Part shown: positions 24,578 through 34,148 of the stretch, one piece after another
How positions within the stretch are numbered: the first letter of the stretch is position 1
Layout: every line of letters begins with the position of its first letter
Source of the DNA: an uncultured Bacteroidales bacterium
Lineage (GTDB): Bacteria; Bacteroidota; Bacteroidia; Bacteroidales; UBA932
Direction of reading: 5' to 3'
DNA length: 64,000 bases
Assembly (NCBI GenBank): GCA_900318955.1
Contig: ONMJ01000003.1
Span: forward strand, 1 to 64,000
Notes under the pieces: generated by a model
Told to the model about the DNA's origin: nothing
Databases searched by the model: none
Seen by the model: the letters and a program-made list of their open reading frames with translations, nothing else
Position numbers and translations under genes: made by a program

Positions 24578-25900
24578 ATGGAGCATAAGTTTACCATACC
24601 GCCGCTGAAGGTGCTCACTGCCGTTAGCGGCGGTATGGATTCTATGTGCCTTGCCTCTCTCCTTCTACGCTCAGGGACCAATTTCGGAATTGCACACTGT
24701 AACTTTCGCCTTCGGGGAGAAGAGAGTGATGCGGATGAGAAGCTGGTCCGGAAATGGGCTGAGACTCACGAGGTTCCGTTCTATACGAAGGCGTTTGATA
24801 CAGAGTCCTATGCCGCAGAAAAGGGGATCAGCATAGAAATGGCCGCAAGAGAGCTTCGGTACTCTTTCTTTGCCGAAACCGCAAAAAAAGAAGGGTATCA
24901 GGCTGTTGCTGTAGCCCACAATGCCAATGACAATGCGGAGACTCTCATTCTCAATATGCTACGCGGATCAGGCAGCAAGGGGATGTCTGGTATGAGAGAG
25001 AGATCTTCCCTCCCGGTCCCGGGTTATGAGGATATTCCCCTTCTTCGCCCACTTCTTCGCTTTTCCCGTGAAGAAATAGCGGAATTCATTGAAAAAGAAG
25101 CGGTTCCATACAGAGAAGACAGGACTAACTCGGAGACTCTCTTTAAGAGAAACAAAATCCGAAACCTCATATTTCCCCTTTTTAAAGAGATTAACCCTTC
25201 ATTTCTTAAGGCTCTAAACGCCGATGCCGTCCATATCGCTGAGGTAAGTTCCATCGCCGATGACTTCTATGCTGCCCGCGTTGGAGAAGTACTTGAAAAT
25301 GAGAAGATTGATCTTAAGAAGCTAAAAGCTCTCCCCCACTGGAAATATATCCTTTTCAGGATAATGGAAGAGCACGGATTCCTTCCTTCAAGGATAGAGG
25401 TCCTGATGGCCGCTGTCTCATCCGACAAGCCGCTCAGCGGGAAGATCTTTCTTTCCGATCAATTCAAAGCTACTACAACATCTTCATCCATAATTATTTC
25501 CCCTTCTGCACCAGGCGATCATAATCCTATAGAGATTGACTCTCCGGGGACATACTTTTTCAATAGACGGGAAGTGAGGGTAGAGGTCTTCGAAAAGCCC
25601 TCGTCTATGGAACTGAAGCAGCCGAAGGGGGTGATAGTAATGGATGAGAGTAAATGTCCCCTCCCGTTTATTCTGAGAGGATGGAATGAAGGCGATCGCT
25701 TCGTTCCTTTCGGAATGAAAGGCTCCAAGAAGCTCCAGGACTGGTTCTCCGACCGACACTGGAGTATCCCAGAAAAAGATTCAGCGATCTTGGCTGTTCG
25801 CAAAGACGGCAGAATCGCAGCCATTCTCGGGGAGACCATAGATAATACGGTACGCGTTACCCCAAGGACCAAAAACATCATTCGTATTACCTTCATATAG
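24578..25900 (+). CDS. tilS: tRNA(Ile)-lysidine synthase
   Basis: 440 residues. The PP-loop motif SGGMDSM (19-25) binds ATP; HCNFRLRGEESDADE, AVAHNANDNAETLILNMLRG and REDRTN are the expected family motifs. The C-terminal TilS domain (about 360-440, PFILRGWNEGDRF and KKLQDWFSD) is present, so the protein is full length. It changes C34 to lysidine in the CAU tRNA for AUA codons, an essential step. It starts 8 nt after the DUF3078 gene. Confidence 0.93.
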   Translation: MEHKFTIPPLKVLTAVSGGMDSMCLASLLLRSGTNFGIAHCNFRLRGEESDADEKLVRKWAETHEVPFYTKAFDTESYAAEKGISIEMAARELRYSFFAETAKKEGYQAVAVAHNANDNAETLILNMLRGSGSKGMSGMRERSSLPVPGYEDIPLLRPLLRFSREEIAEFIEKEAVPYREDRTNSETLFKRNKIRNLIFPLFKEINPSFLKALNADAVHIAEVSSIADDFYAARVGEVLENEKIDLKKLKALPHWKYILFRIMEEHGFLPSRIEVLMAAVSSDKPLSGKIFLSDQFKATTTSSSIIISPSAPGDHNPIEIDSPGTYFFNRREVRVEVFEKPSSMELKQPKGVIVMDESKCPLPFILRGWNEGDRFVPFGMKGSKKLQDWFSDRHWSIPEKDSAILAVRKDGRIAAILGETIDNTVRVTPRTKNIIRITFI

Positions 25901-25973
25901 ATTCGGTATCATATCACCCTTCCCAACAAGAAAGTCGTGGGAGCGATGGGACGACTATAAATAAGTCTTCGTG

Positions 25974-28799
25974 CTATAGAGACTTCTTTATCTCTACAAT
26001 AGTGAAGGCTTCGATGATGTCCCCGGGATGGATATCATTGAATCTTTCAAGGGCGCATCCGCATTCCATGCCGGCCGGTACTTCCCTCGCATCGTCTTTT
26101 CCTCTCTGGAGGGAGGCAAGGGAACCGGTATAGACAACGATACCGTCCCTGATAAGACGCACCTGTGCTTTCTGGGTAAGTTTTCCTTCCTTGACTGCGC
26201 AGCCTGCAACCGTTCCGACCTTGGAGATCTTGAATGTCTGCTTGACCTCGGCGGTAGCGACGACCTCTTCCTTCTTCTCCGGCTCGAGCATACCTTCGAT
26301 ACCTTCCTTGACATCGTTGATAGCGTCGTAGATGACAGAGTAGAGACGGATCTCGATGCCTTCCTTCTCAGCAGCCTTCCTGGCCTCCGTTGTAGGACGG
26401 ACCTGGAAGCCGATGATAACGGCATCTGAGGCCTCTGCAAGAAGGATATCGGACTCGGAGATAGCTCCGACAGCCTTGTGGATCACATTGACACGGACCT
26501 GCTCAGTAGAGAGCTTGATTAGAGAGTCGGAGAGCGCCTCGACAGAACCGTCGACATCTCCCTTGACTATGACATTGAGCTCCTTGAAGTTACCGATGGC
26601 GATACGGCGGCCGATTTCTTCGAGGGTGAGGTGCTTCTGGGTCTTGATGCCCTGGATACGGATGAGCTGCTCGCGCTTGTTGGCGATTGATTTAGCTTCC
26701 TTCTCATCGAACATTACATTGAATTTCTCACCTGCCGAAGGGGCTCCGTTGAGTCCGAGCATTGAAACAGGGGTCGAAGGGCCGGCCTCGGTCACTTTCT
26801 GACCACGCTCATTGTACATAGCCTTGACTCGGCCGTAATAGCTTCCGCTGATTATGACGTCTCCTACATGGACAGTTCCATCCTGAACGAGAACTGTTGC
26901 AAGATAGCCGCGTCCCTTGTCAAGAGAGGACTCTATGACAGCTCCGCTTCCAAGTTTCTTGGGGTTGGCCTTGAGTTCGAGAAGGTCAGTTTCAAGAAGG
27001 ACCTTGTCCAAAAGCTTGTCGACATTGATTCCCTTCTTTGCGGAGATCTCCTGGCACTGGTATTTTCCTCCCCAGTCCTCAACGAGAATATTCATTTCAG
27101 AGAGCTGACGCTTGATTTTCTCAGGATCTGCTCCCGGCTTGTCAATCTTGTTTATTGCGAATACCATAGGTACTCCGGCAGCCTGGGCATGGTTGATAGC
27201 CTCAACGGTCTGAGGCATGACTGCGTCGTCTGCTGCAACTATGATGATTGCAAGGTCCGTCATCTGGGCTCCACGGGCACGCATGGCGGTAAAGGCCTCA
27301 TGACCCGGAGTATCCAGGAAAGTAATGTGACGACCGCTCTTGAGGGTCACATTGTATGCGCCTATGTGCTGGGTAATTCCACCGGCCTCACCCGCAATGA
27401 CATTGGTATTGCGAATATTATCGAGGAGGGATGTCTTACCATGGTCAACATGGCCCATGACGGTAATCACAGGGGGACGCTCGACAAGGTCTTCTTCCCT
27501 ATCAGGCTCCTGCTCCTGGTTGATTTCCTCTGTCAGTTCTGCGGTCACAAACTCAACCTTATATCCAAACTCTTCGGCCACGAGAACGAGCGTCTCGGCA
27601 TCGAGCCTCTGGTTGATGGACACCATCAGACCGAGAGAGAAGCAAGCAGTGATGACTTTGTTGACAGGGGTGTTGTTCATAAGGGTCGCAAGGTCGTTGA
27701 CCGTAACGAACTCCGTCACTTTCAGAACCTTGTTCTCGGCAAGAGCTGCCTCCATCTCCTCCTGGGAGCGGATCGCGGCGATCTCTCTCTTTTCTTTCCT
27801 ATGCTTTGCGCCGAAGTTGTTCTTCGTCTCGTTCATCTTGGCGTAAGTCTCCTTGACCTGCTTCTGGATCTCCTTCTGCATTTCCTCCTGCTCGGCTTCG
27901 GTCATAGCGGGCTTGAAGCGGTCAGAACCCTTCTTCTTGCCCTTTCCCTGAGCCTGGTCGCGCTTACGCTGATCCTGCTGTTTCTTCTGGTCATTCTTCT
28001 TGCCGGCGTTGTTCTTCGCATCGGCGCCGACCTTATTGACATCCACTTTCTGGGAGCCTTTAATACGCTCTCTCTTCTTGGCTTTCTTAGGCTCGAACTG
28101 GGAAAGGTCTATCTTTCCGACAACCTTGATCCCGGGAGTGCTTTCGGAAGTGTTTTGAGCCGGTGCGACAGGTTCTTCGGTCTGAGGTGCTGAAGGGATT
28201 TCTTCCGCTGGGGTCTCGGCGGAGGGCTGCTCCAGGGTCTCTTCAGAAGGCTCTGCCTCGGGCTCGGGTTCAATGGCAGGCTGAGGCTCCGGCTCTACGA
28301 CGGGCTCGGGAGCTGTCACAAGCTCTACTTCTACCTGTGGCTCCGGTTCCGGTTCAGGAAGCGGTTCCGGTTCCGGCTCGGGTTCGGGTAGAGGTTCCGG
28401 TTCCACTACCGGCTCCGGTTCTGGAACTACAACAGGCTCCTTCTTCGGAGCGGGCGCCGGTTCCGGAGCAGGTTCCGGGGCTTCCGTCCTTGAGAGGCTG
28501 TTAGTCTTGATTATAGTCTCTCTCTGAGGCTCATAATCATCCTCTTCCTCGACCTCTTTCGACTTTCTGGAAGCCTTATCCAGGATCTCAGCCATCTTGA
28601 CATCGACCTTCTCCGCCTCTTCCTTGTGCTTGAGGTCCGCCCCGAATTTGTTCTGGATCTTATCCATGTACTCGTCCGAGACTTTCATATTCGGATTGGC
28701 ATCCTCTATGCCCGCACCGAGAGTATTGAGGAAGTCGACAAGAGTGCCGAGTCCTATATTATATTGTTTGATTATTTTACTCAGTCTGATTTCTGCCAT
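25974..28799 (-). CDS. infB: Translation initiation factor IF-2
   Basis: 941 residues. IF2 N-terminal helices (about 1-60), a long Pro/Glu-rich linker (about 110-215) and a Lys/Gln-rich segment, then a second IF2_N-like domain ([13 protein letters not shown], near 365), the G domain with GHVDHGKT at 449-456, DTPGHE and NKID, and domains II-IV to the end. IF-2 brings initiator tRNA to the 30S subunit. It is the third gene of rimP-nusA-infB, starting 24 nt after nusA. The 73 nt behind it (25901-25973), towards the convergent tilS, hold a short inverted repeat AGTCGT/ACGACT without a U-tract. Confidence 0.96.
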   Translation of the reverse strand: MAEIRLSKIIKQYNIGLGTLVDFLNTLGAGIEDANPNMKVSDEYMDKIQNKFGADLKHKEEAEKVDVKMAEILDKASRKSKEVEEEDDYEPQRETIIKTNSLSRTEAPEPAPEPAPAPKKEPVVVPEPEPVVEPEPLPEPEPEPEPLPEPEPEPQVEVELVTAPEPVVEPEPQPAIEPEPEAEPSEETLEQPSAETPAEEIPSAPQTEEPVAPAQNTSESTPGIKVVGKIDLSQFEPKKAKKRERIKGSQKVDVNKVGADAKNNAGKKNDQKKQQDQRKRDQAQGKGKKKGSDRFKPAMTEAEQEEMQKEIQKQVKETYAKMNETKNNFGAKHRKEKREIAAIRSQEEMEAALAENKVLKVTEFVTVNDLATLMNNTPVNKVITACFSLGLMVSINQRLDAETLVLVAEEFGYKVEFVTAELTEEINQEQEPDREEDLVERPPVITVMGHVDHGKTSLLDNIRNTNVIAGEAGGITQHIGAYNVTLKSGRHITFLDTPGHEAFTAMRARGAQMTDLAIIIVAADDAVMPQTVEAINHAQAAGVPMVFAINKIDKPGADPEKIKRQLSEMNILVEDWGGKYQCQEISAKKGINVDKLLDKVLLETDLLELKANPKKLGSGAVIESSLDKGRGYLATVLVQDGTVHVGDVIISGSYYGRVKAMYNERGQKVTEAGPSTPVSMLGLNGAPSAGEKFNVMFDEKEAKSIANKREQLIRIQGIKTQKHLTLEEIGRRIAIGNFKELNVIVKGDVDGSVEALSDSLIKLSTEQVRVNVIHKAVGAISESDILLAEASDAVIIGFQVRPTTEARKAAEKEGIEIRLYSVIYDAINDVKEGIEGMLEPEKKEEVVATAEVKQTFKISKVGTVAGCAVKEGKLTQKAQVRLIRDGIVVYTGSLASLQRGKDDAREVPAGMECGCALERFNDIHPGDIIEAFTIVEIKKSL

Positions 28800-28823
28800 A
28801 TTGTAACCCCTTTTCTTTCTATA

Positions 28824-30092
28824 TTAATCTTCAAACTCTGAACGTAGGATATCGAGTACCTCTTCGACTGTCTCATCCTCGAGGTCTGCCCTCTTGGCGA
28901 TATCTTCCGCGGAAAGGGCGAGAACGCTCTTCGCGGTATCGCAACCGATGGACTCAAGTCTCTCGATAATCCAAGGATCAATCTCGTTGGAGAACTCGCT
29001 CAGGAGAACATCCTCTTCGTCAGCTTCATCCTTCGGAAGCTCTCTCCAGACCTCGATTTCGCGGTCCACGAGCATACCGGCAAGCTTGATGTTGCATCCG
29101 CCCTTACCGATACCTTTCTTGACCTCTTCACTCTGCATGTATACTTTGATTTTCTCTTCGGGAGAATCTCCGAGATCAATTGAGGAAACCTTTGCAGGGT
29201 TGAGAGCCCTCTGGATAAGAAGCTGGGTATTGTTCGTCCACTGGAGGACATCGATGTTCTCATTACGAAGCTCGCGTACGATTCCCATGATACGGGAACC
29301 CTTCACACCGATGCAGGCTCCGATCGGATCGATTCTGTCGTCATAAGACTCCACAGCGACCTTCGCCCTCTCACCGGGAATACGGACGACCTTCTTTATA
29401 GTGATAAGGCCATCGTAGATTTCAGGAACTTCCATCTCGAAGAGCTTCTCGAGGAACTCGCCAGATGTCCTGGAAAGGGTGATATAAGGAGTAGTGTTAT
29501 TCTTCATCTCGACGCTCTTGATTATAGAGCGGACAGTCTCGTTCTTCTTGAACCTCTCACCCGGAATCTGCTCGTTCTTGGGGAGGTGGAGTTCGTTGCC
29601 GTCCTCGTCGAGGATGAGCACCTCATTTTTCCATGTCTGGTAGACTTCTCCTGTAAAGATCTCACCGACCTTGTCCGAATAGGTCTTGAAAACATTCGCT
29701 TTCTCAATGTCCATGATACGGCCCTGGAGGTTCTGGCGGATATTGAGGATTCCGCGGCGGCCAAAGGAAGAGAGGCTGAGCTTGCGGGCGTAGGTGTCAC
29801 CAATCTCGTAGTCGTCGTCTCCTGTCTCTTTGGCAATCTCCTCTACAGTAATCTCAGTAGCGGGATTCTCAACTTTCTCGACAACCTCGAAATTCTGGTA
29901 AATCTCGCAGTCTCCCTTGTCGACATTGATAATCACATCAAAATTATCCGAGCTGCCATAGGTCTTTGCAATCTGGGTCAGGAACACATCCTTGAGGACA
30001 CCCATCATGACCGGGCGGTCGATATTCTTCTCGCTCTTGAAATCCTTGAACGCATCAATGAGAGTGATGACGTTTTCTTTCTCTTTTGCCAT
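28824..30092 (-). CDS. nusA: Transcription termination/antitermination factor NusA
   Basis: 422 residues from the ATG at 30092 (MAKEKENVITLIDAF); a longer reading upstream would overlap rimP. N-terminal RNAP-binding domain, S1 domain (about 130-200, GEIFTGEVYQTWKNEV), and two KH domains (GACIGVKGSRI and KGIGKGGCNIKLAG). A short helix-hairpin-helix end (IGCDTAKSVLALSAEDIA) takes the place of the acidic repeats of proteobacteria. NusA controls pausing and termination. Middle gene of the rimP-nusA-infB operon. Confidence 0.96.
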   Translation of the reverse strand: MAKEKENVITLIDAFKDFKSEKNIDRPVMMGVLKDVFLTQIAKTYGSSDNFDVIINVDKGDCEIYQNFEVVEKVENPATEITVEEIAKETGDDDYEIGDTYARKLSLSSFGRRGILNIRQNLQGRIMDIEKANVFKTYSDKVGEIFTGEVYQTWKNEVLILDEDGNELHLPKNEQIPGERFKKNETVRSIIKSVEMKNNTTPYITLSRTSGEFLEKLFEMEVPEIYDGLITIKKVVRIPGERAKVAVESYDDRIDPIGACIGVKGSRIMGIVRELRNENIDVLQWTNNTQLLIQRALNPAKVSSIDLGDSPEEKIKVYMQSEEVKKGIGKGGCNIKLAGMLVDREIEVWRELPKDEADEEDVLLSEFSNEIDPWIIERLESIGCDTAKSVLALSAEDIAKRADLEDETVEEVLDILRSEFED

Positions 30093-30111
30093 TTGTGTTA
30101 TAGTTTTTTTA

Positions 30112-30579
30112 TTATTTAAATTCGATATAGGGCGTAACTGAATTGATTTCCGAAAGAGGGAAAACGTCTTCATGGTCTACGCGGACTTTCTTTTTCTTGC
30201 CTTCCTCTGCCTCAAGCGCGGTATAGGAAAGCGTCACCGAATCCTCTGTCGCTGCGGAAAGAGTTGCAATGAGCCTTCGGCCTCCCTTGAACTTGACATC
30301 AACCTTCTCCCCGAGAGCCTTTTGGAACTGACGGAAAACTTTGAAAGGCCTGTCAAGCCCTGCCGATGAAACGGTAAGGGAATAATCTTCCTCGTCCTGG
30401 TTGAAAAGCTCATGGAAAGACTTATCAATCAATGCACAGTCATCCCAGTCCACGCTACCCTCTTCCTTTTCGATAACAACTTCAACGTCATTATCCGAGG
30501 ACAAGGTGACATCGACAAGGAAACATCCTGCAGCTTCCAGCGCCGGAGTGATTTTTTCTATAATAATCTCTTTTGTCAT
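30112..30579 (-). CDS. rimP: Ribosome maturation factor RimP
   Basis: 155 residues, the usual RimP length. The alpha/beta domain (LEAAGCFLVDVTLSSDNDVEVVIEK with SVDWDDCALIDK) and the C-terminal SH3-like domain are both present; SSAGLDRPFK is the family signature. RimP helps assemble the 30S subunit. It heads the operon with nusA and infB, as in most bacteria, and has a consensus promoter at 30634-30665. Confidence 0.93.
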   Translation of the reverse strand: MTKEIIIEKITPALEAAGCFLVDVTLSSDNDVEVVIEKEEGSVDWDDCALIDKSFHELFNQDEEDYSLTVSSAGLDRPFKVFRQFQKALGEKVDVKFKGGRRLIATLSAATEDSVTLSYTALEAEEGKKKKVRVDHEDVFPLSEINSVTPYIEFK

Positions 30580-30633
30580 AGTCTTATAACAAAAAAATAG
30601 GGGACCCAGCGTCCTCTATCTCTTTCACGGGTG

Positions 30634-30665
30634 CAAATATAGCAATTTTATTTTTAGAGTGCAAA
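30634..30665 (-). promoter_or_regulatory. Promoter of rimP-nusA-infB
   Basis: On the minus strand, TTTG at 30665-30662, spacer of 20 nt, TATATTTG at 30641-30634. The leader to the rimP ATG is about 45-50 nt. A TACTTTTG at 30693-30700 on the other strand is a likely -7 box for lpxD, so the operons diverge from this gap. Confidence 0.7.
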
Positions 30666-30722
30666 AAATTCGGTTATAAGGTTAAAAATACTTACTTTTG
30701 CAGTCCGAAATAAAATGTAATC

Positions 30723-31712
30723 ATGGAATTTACAGCGAAACAGATCGCACAGATAATAAAAGGCACTGTTGACGGAGACGAGTCCGCCATCGTCACAAAG
30801 TTCTCCAAGATAGAACATGGAAAACCCGGCTCCCTGTGCTTTTTTGCTAATCCCAAATACGAGCAATACGTCTATACCTCAAAGGCTTCCGTAATAATCG
30901 TGAACAACGATTTCGTCCCGAAAGAGAAGACTGCCGTCACCTTTATCCGCGTACAAGACGCATATACCGCAATCGCCGAGCTCCTCAACTACGTTTCCCA
31001 CAAGAAGCGCAAGACGGGAAGACACCGCAGCCTCTTCGCTCGCTGGTACAGGACCACCAAATTCGGGAAGGGAGTTTATGTAGGAGCATTTGCCTATGTC
31101 GGCCACCGCACAGAGGTTGGAGACGGGTCTATTATCTACGAGCATGTCTATATCGGCGACAACTGCAAAGTCGGTAAGAATTGCATATTCTACCCCGGAG
31201 TAAGAATCTATCCCGGCATGATAATCGGTGACAACGTGATTCTCCATGCCAATTGCGTCATCGGTTCCGACGGATTCGGAAATGCACCCCAGCCCGACGG
31301 GACATGGGAGAAAATAGAGCATCTTGGTAATGTCATCATTGGCAACAACGTCGAGATCGGAGCCAACACCACAGTCGACCGCGCCCAGATGGAATCCACC
31401 ATTATAGGTAACGGAGTCAAGATAGACAACCTATGCCAGATTGCCCATAACGTCATTATCGGAGACAATACGGTAATGGCCGCCATGTGCGGAATCGCTG
31501 GTTCCACAGTTATCGGCAAGAACTGTATCTTCGCCGGTCAGGTAGGAATTGCAGGCCACCTGAAAGTAGCGGACAACACAGTACTCGGAGCCCAGGCCGG
31601 CCTGATCGGGAATGTTCGAAAGAGCGGCGAAGTCCTCATGGGAACCCCTGCAATCGCGCATAAGCAATACCTCAGGGCTTATGCCAAATTCAAACAGTCC
31701 GGAGCCGAATAA
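30723..31712 (+). CDS. lpxD: UDP-3-O-acylglucosamine N-acyltransferase
   Basis: 329 residues. An N-terminal uridine-binding domain (about 1-100, with ITKF-like [20 protein letters not shown]) is followed by hexapeptide repeats forming a left-handed beta helix and a C-terminal helix. The catalytic His is in [13 protein letters not shown], and GSDGFGNAP is conserved. It adds the N-linked acyl chain in lipid A synthesis. It leads the lpxD-lpxC-lpxA group. Confidence 0.95.
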   Translation: MEFTAKQIAQIIKGTVDGDESAIVTKFSKIEHGKPGSLCFFANPKYEQYVYTSKASVIIVNNDFVPKEKTAVTFIRVQDAYTAIAELLNYVSHKKRKTGRHRSLFARWYRTTKFGKGVYVGAFAYVGHRTEVGDGSIIYEHVYIGDNCKVGKNCIFYPGVRIYPGMIIGDNVILHANCVIGSDGFGNAPQPDGTWEKIEHLGNVIIGNNVEIGANTTVDRAQMESTIIGNGVKIDNLCQIAHNVIIGDNTVMAAMCGIAGSTVIGKNCIFAGQVGIAGHLKVADNTVLGAQAGLIGNVRKSGEVLMGTPAIAHKQYLRAYAKFKQSGAE

Positions 31713-31713
31713 T

Positions 31714-31743
31714 TTTGAATTAATATTATTATTGCTATCTTTG
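31714..31743 (+). promoter_or_regulatory. Promoter of lpxC-lpxA
   Basis: TTTG at 31714-31717, spacer of 18 nt, TATCTTTG at 31736-31743, just behind the lpxD stop. The ATG at 31778 gives a leader of about 30 nt. It allows lpxC to be expressed apart from lpxD. Confidence 0.65.
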
Positions 31744-31777
31744 CAGACTTTTGTAAGTCAACAAAGATAGTTTCTTC

Positions 31778-32695
31778 ATGCAGACGAAGCAGCATACACT
31801 CGCAAACGAGTATTCATTCGAAGGAAAAGGTCTTCATACCGGGACCTACTCACATATTACCCTTAAACCAGCCCCTTGCGGGACCGGCGTTGTTTTCTTA
31901 AGGACAGACCTTGGAGAAGGCAAGTGCGTCAAGGCTCTCGCCGAGAATGTCTCTTCTACGGCAAGGAGCACCACTATCTCTGACGGAGAGGTCTCTGTGA
32001 CCACCATTGAGCATCTCATGTCCGCCCTTACAGGAATGGGCGTAGACAATGCTTTTGTCGAAATCGACAATATAGAAGTCCCTATTCTTGACGGAAGCGC
32101 CCTCCCCTATGCGAGGGAAATCATGAAGGACGGCACTCTGGAGCAGGAAGAGGACAGGCACTTTATCACAATCCCCAGGACTGTTGAAATCAAAGATGAA
32201 AAGTCCGGTTCATGGGTCAGGATCGGGCCTGCCGAGGAGCCTTCCGCCGACGTTACCGTCGATTTCAACTCAAGAGTTCTCGGGGTCCAGACCGCACATT
32301 GGGACATGGGTACGGATTTTGCATCCGAGATAGCTGTCTGCAGGACATTCGTCTTTTTTCATGAGATTGAGTACCTTTTCAAGAACAACCTCATCAAAGG
32401 CGGAGACGTCGATAATGCGATAGTGATTGTAGAGTATCCGACGAGCGAGGAGCAGCTTCGCTATGTAGCCGAAATGATTGGCAAACCGGTCCTCCGTGTT
32501 ACCGAAAAAGGCTATCTCGACAATCTCGAACTCCATTTCGATAACGAGTGCGGCAGGCACAAGCTCCTTGACCTGATCGGTGACATGAGGCTCTCCGGAG
32601 GATGGATGAATGCCCATATTACCGCTTTCAAGCCGGGACATACCATTAACACAATGGCAGCAAAAGAGCTCCGCAAGCTGCTGCAAAACAAATAG
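31778..32695 (+). CDS. lpxC: UDP-3-O-acyl-GlcNAc deacetylase LpxC, not fused to FabZ
   Basis: 305 residues. The zinc ligand H79 (TTIEHLMSAL) is present, as are the GRHKLLDLIGD ligands and the C-terminal catalytic-His region GHTINTMAAKEL. LpxC carries out the first committed step of lipid A synthesis. In most Bacteroidota LpxC is the first half of a roughly 460-residue LpxC-FabZ protein; here the reading frame ends at LLQNK, 5 nt before lpxA, and no FabZ domain is in the window. Either this lineage lost the fusion or fabZ is elsewhere. Confidence 0.95.
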   Translation: MQTKQHTLANEYSFEGKGLHTGTYSHITLKPAPCGTGVVFLRTDLGEGKCVKALAENVSSTARSTTISDGEVSVTTIEHLMSALTGMGVDNAFVEIDNIEVPILDGSALPYAREIMKDGTLEQEEDRHFITIPRTVEIKDEKSGSWVRIGPAEEPSADVTVDFNSRVLGVQTAHWDMGTDFASEIAVCRTFVFFHEIEYLFKNNLIKGGDVDNAIVIVEYPTSEEQLRYVAEMIGKPVLRVTEKGYLDNLELHFDNECGRHKLLDLIGDMRLSGGWMNAHITAFKPGHTINTMAAKELRKLLQNK

Positions 32696-32700
32696 TTGAA

Positions 32701-33513
32701 ATGACAAAAATCGATCCGCTCGCATCAGTGAGCCCAAATGCGAAAATCGGAGAAAACGTCCAGATCGGACCTTATGCATTCATAGACGACAACGTCGAAA
32801 TCGGTGACGGCTGCGTCATCCTTCCTCACGCCACTATCTTCTCTTACGTCAAGATGGGAAAGAACTGCACGGTATACCCGGGAGCAGTTGTAGGTGCTAT
32901 TCCCCAGGACCTCAAGTTCGACGGTGAAATAACATATGTAGAGATCGGCGACAGGGTCAATATACGCGAATGCGCTACAATCAACCGCGGCACCAAGGCC
33001 AGCGGCAAGGGAGTCACCAGGGTCGGTGACGATACTCTGATCATGTCCTATGTCCATGTCGCTCACGACTGCAATGTAGGAAAGCATTGCATCCTCGTCA
33101 GCTACACCGGAATCGCCGGCGAGACCGACGTAGACGACTGGGCAATCATCGGTGGCGGCTCAAAAGCCCATCAGTTCTCCCGCATCGGCGCCCACGCAAT
33201 GGTCGGTGGTGTCTCCAAAATCAACAAGGACATACCTCCGTATGCTCTTTGCGGACGCGATCCGATCTGCTACGTAGGAGTCAACATTGTCGGCCTTCGC
33301 CGCCGCGGGTTCTCAACAGACCAGATCCGCAACATCAAGGATATCTATGATACCATATACTTCCAGGGCATGAACGTCTCTGACGGCCTTGCAAAAGTGG
33401 AATCAGGATTCCCACAGTCCGAGGAAAGGGATACCATCATCAATTTCATCCGTGGCTCCAAGAGGGGCATCGTCCGCGCAATCCAGCCCGGCGAGAGACC
33501 GGAAGTCGACTGA
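32701..33513 (+). CDS. lpxA: UDP-GlcNAc acyltransferase
   Basis: 270 residues with hexapeptide repeats from the N-terminus and a helical C-terminal domain (VGLRRRGFSTDQIRNIKD). The catalytic His lies in MSYVHVAHDCNVG. LpxA puts the O-acyl chain on UDP-GlcNAc, the first lipid A step. It follows lpxC by 5 nt and its TGA overlaps the ATG of the WbqC-like gene. Confidence 0.95.
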   Translation: MTKIDPLASVSPNAKIGENVQIGPYAFIDDNVEIGDGCVILPHATIFSYVKMGKNCTVYPGAVVGAIPQDLKFDGEITYVEIGDRVNIRECATINRGTKASGKGVTRVGDDTLIMSYVHVAHDCNVGKHCILVSYTGIAGETDVDDWAIIGGGSKAHQFSRIGAHAMVGGVSKINKDIPPYALCGRDPICYVGVNIVGLRRRGFSTDQIRNIKDIYDTIYFQGMNVSDGLAKVESGFPQSEERDTIINFIRGSKRGIVRAIQPGERPEVD

Positions 33514-34148
33514 TGATTCTTTCTACGGCATACTTCCCTCCCGTTGAATATTTTGCCCTCCTGGCAAGAGATATGACCCTGTCCGCGGACAGGGTTATTC
33601 CGTCTTCGGCGAAGATTGAAGCCTGCGAGTCCTACCAAAAGCAGTCATGGAGGAACCGCTGCCTGATAATGAGCGCTTCGGGGACGGAAATGCTCCAGGT
33701 GCCAATCGTCCACGGCAAATCAAGACTCATCACCGATATCCGGATAGAATACTCCACTCCTTGGGTCACCAGGACTGAGCGCACCCTCGACTCGGCATAT
33801 CATACCTCAGCTTTCTACGACCATTACAGGGGCGGGATTTTCGACATCCTAGAATCTCGGGAAGAGTGTCTTTTCGAGCTTAATATGAAGATAATCAATT
33901 ATTTCCTCGAAAAGACAGGGATTGCATGCAATATAGTCAAGACAACGGATTTCGAGACGGAAGTCCCTGACGACTGGAGGGAGAAGATTCATCCTAAAAG
34001 ACAGAATTCAATCCTTGAAGAACTGGGTCTCGAGAAACCATATTTTCAGGTCTTTTCGGGGAAATACGGCTTTATCAAGGGTCTGTCAATAATGGACCTC
34101 CTTTTCAATGAAGGCCCTGACAGTATCCTGTTTCTAAAAAAGCTATAG
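33513..34148 (+). CDS. WbqC-like family protein
   Basis: 211 residues. The start LSTAYFPPVEYFALL corresponds to the family pattern of a Q/A-P-x-Y-x-P-P-I-x-Y-F start, followed by YQKQSWRNRCLIMSASG and STPWVTRTERTLDSAYHTSAFYDHY, all typical of WbqC. The family occurs near polysaccharide and lipid A genes; the reaction is not established. It overlaps lpxA by one base (TGATG), so it belongs to that operon, and its end overlaps the convergent DoxX-like gene by 6 nt. Confidence 0.85.
   Translation: MILSTAYFPPVEYFALLARDMTLSADRVIPSSAKIEACESYQKQSWRNRCLIMSASGTEMLQVPIVHGKSRLITDIRIEYSTPWVTRTERTLDSAYHTSAFYDHYRGGIFDILESREECLFELNMKIINYFLEKTGIACNIVKTTDFETEVPDDWREKIHPKRQNSILEELGLEKPYFQVFSGKYGFIKGLSIMDLLFNEGPDSILFLKKL

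Noticed and set aside
25901..25973. Terminator between tilS and infB
   Set aside because: An inverted repeat AGTCGT/ACGACT is present but there is no U-tract on either strand.
26868..28193. 441-codon plus-strand open frame
   Set aside because: Antisense to infB; the Pro/Glu repeats of IF-2 leave the opposite strand free of stops.
28250..28480. Tandem repeat region as a mobile or CRISPR-like repeat
   Set aside because: It is the Pro/Glu-rich linker of IF-2, encoded by similar codons; no spacers or separate repeat units.
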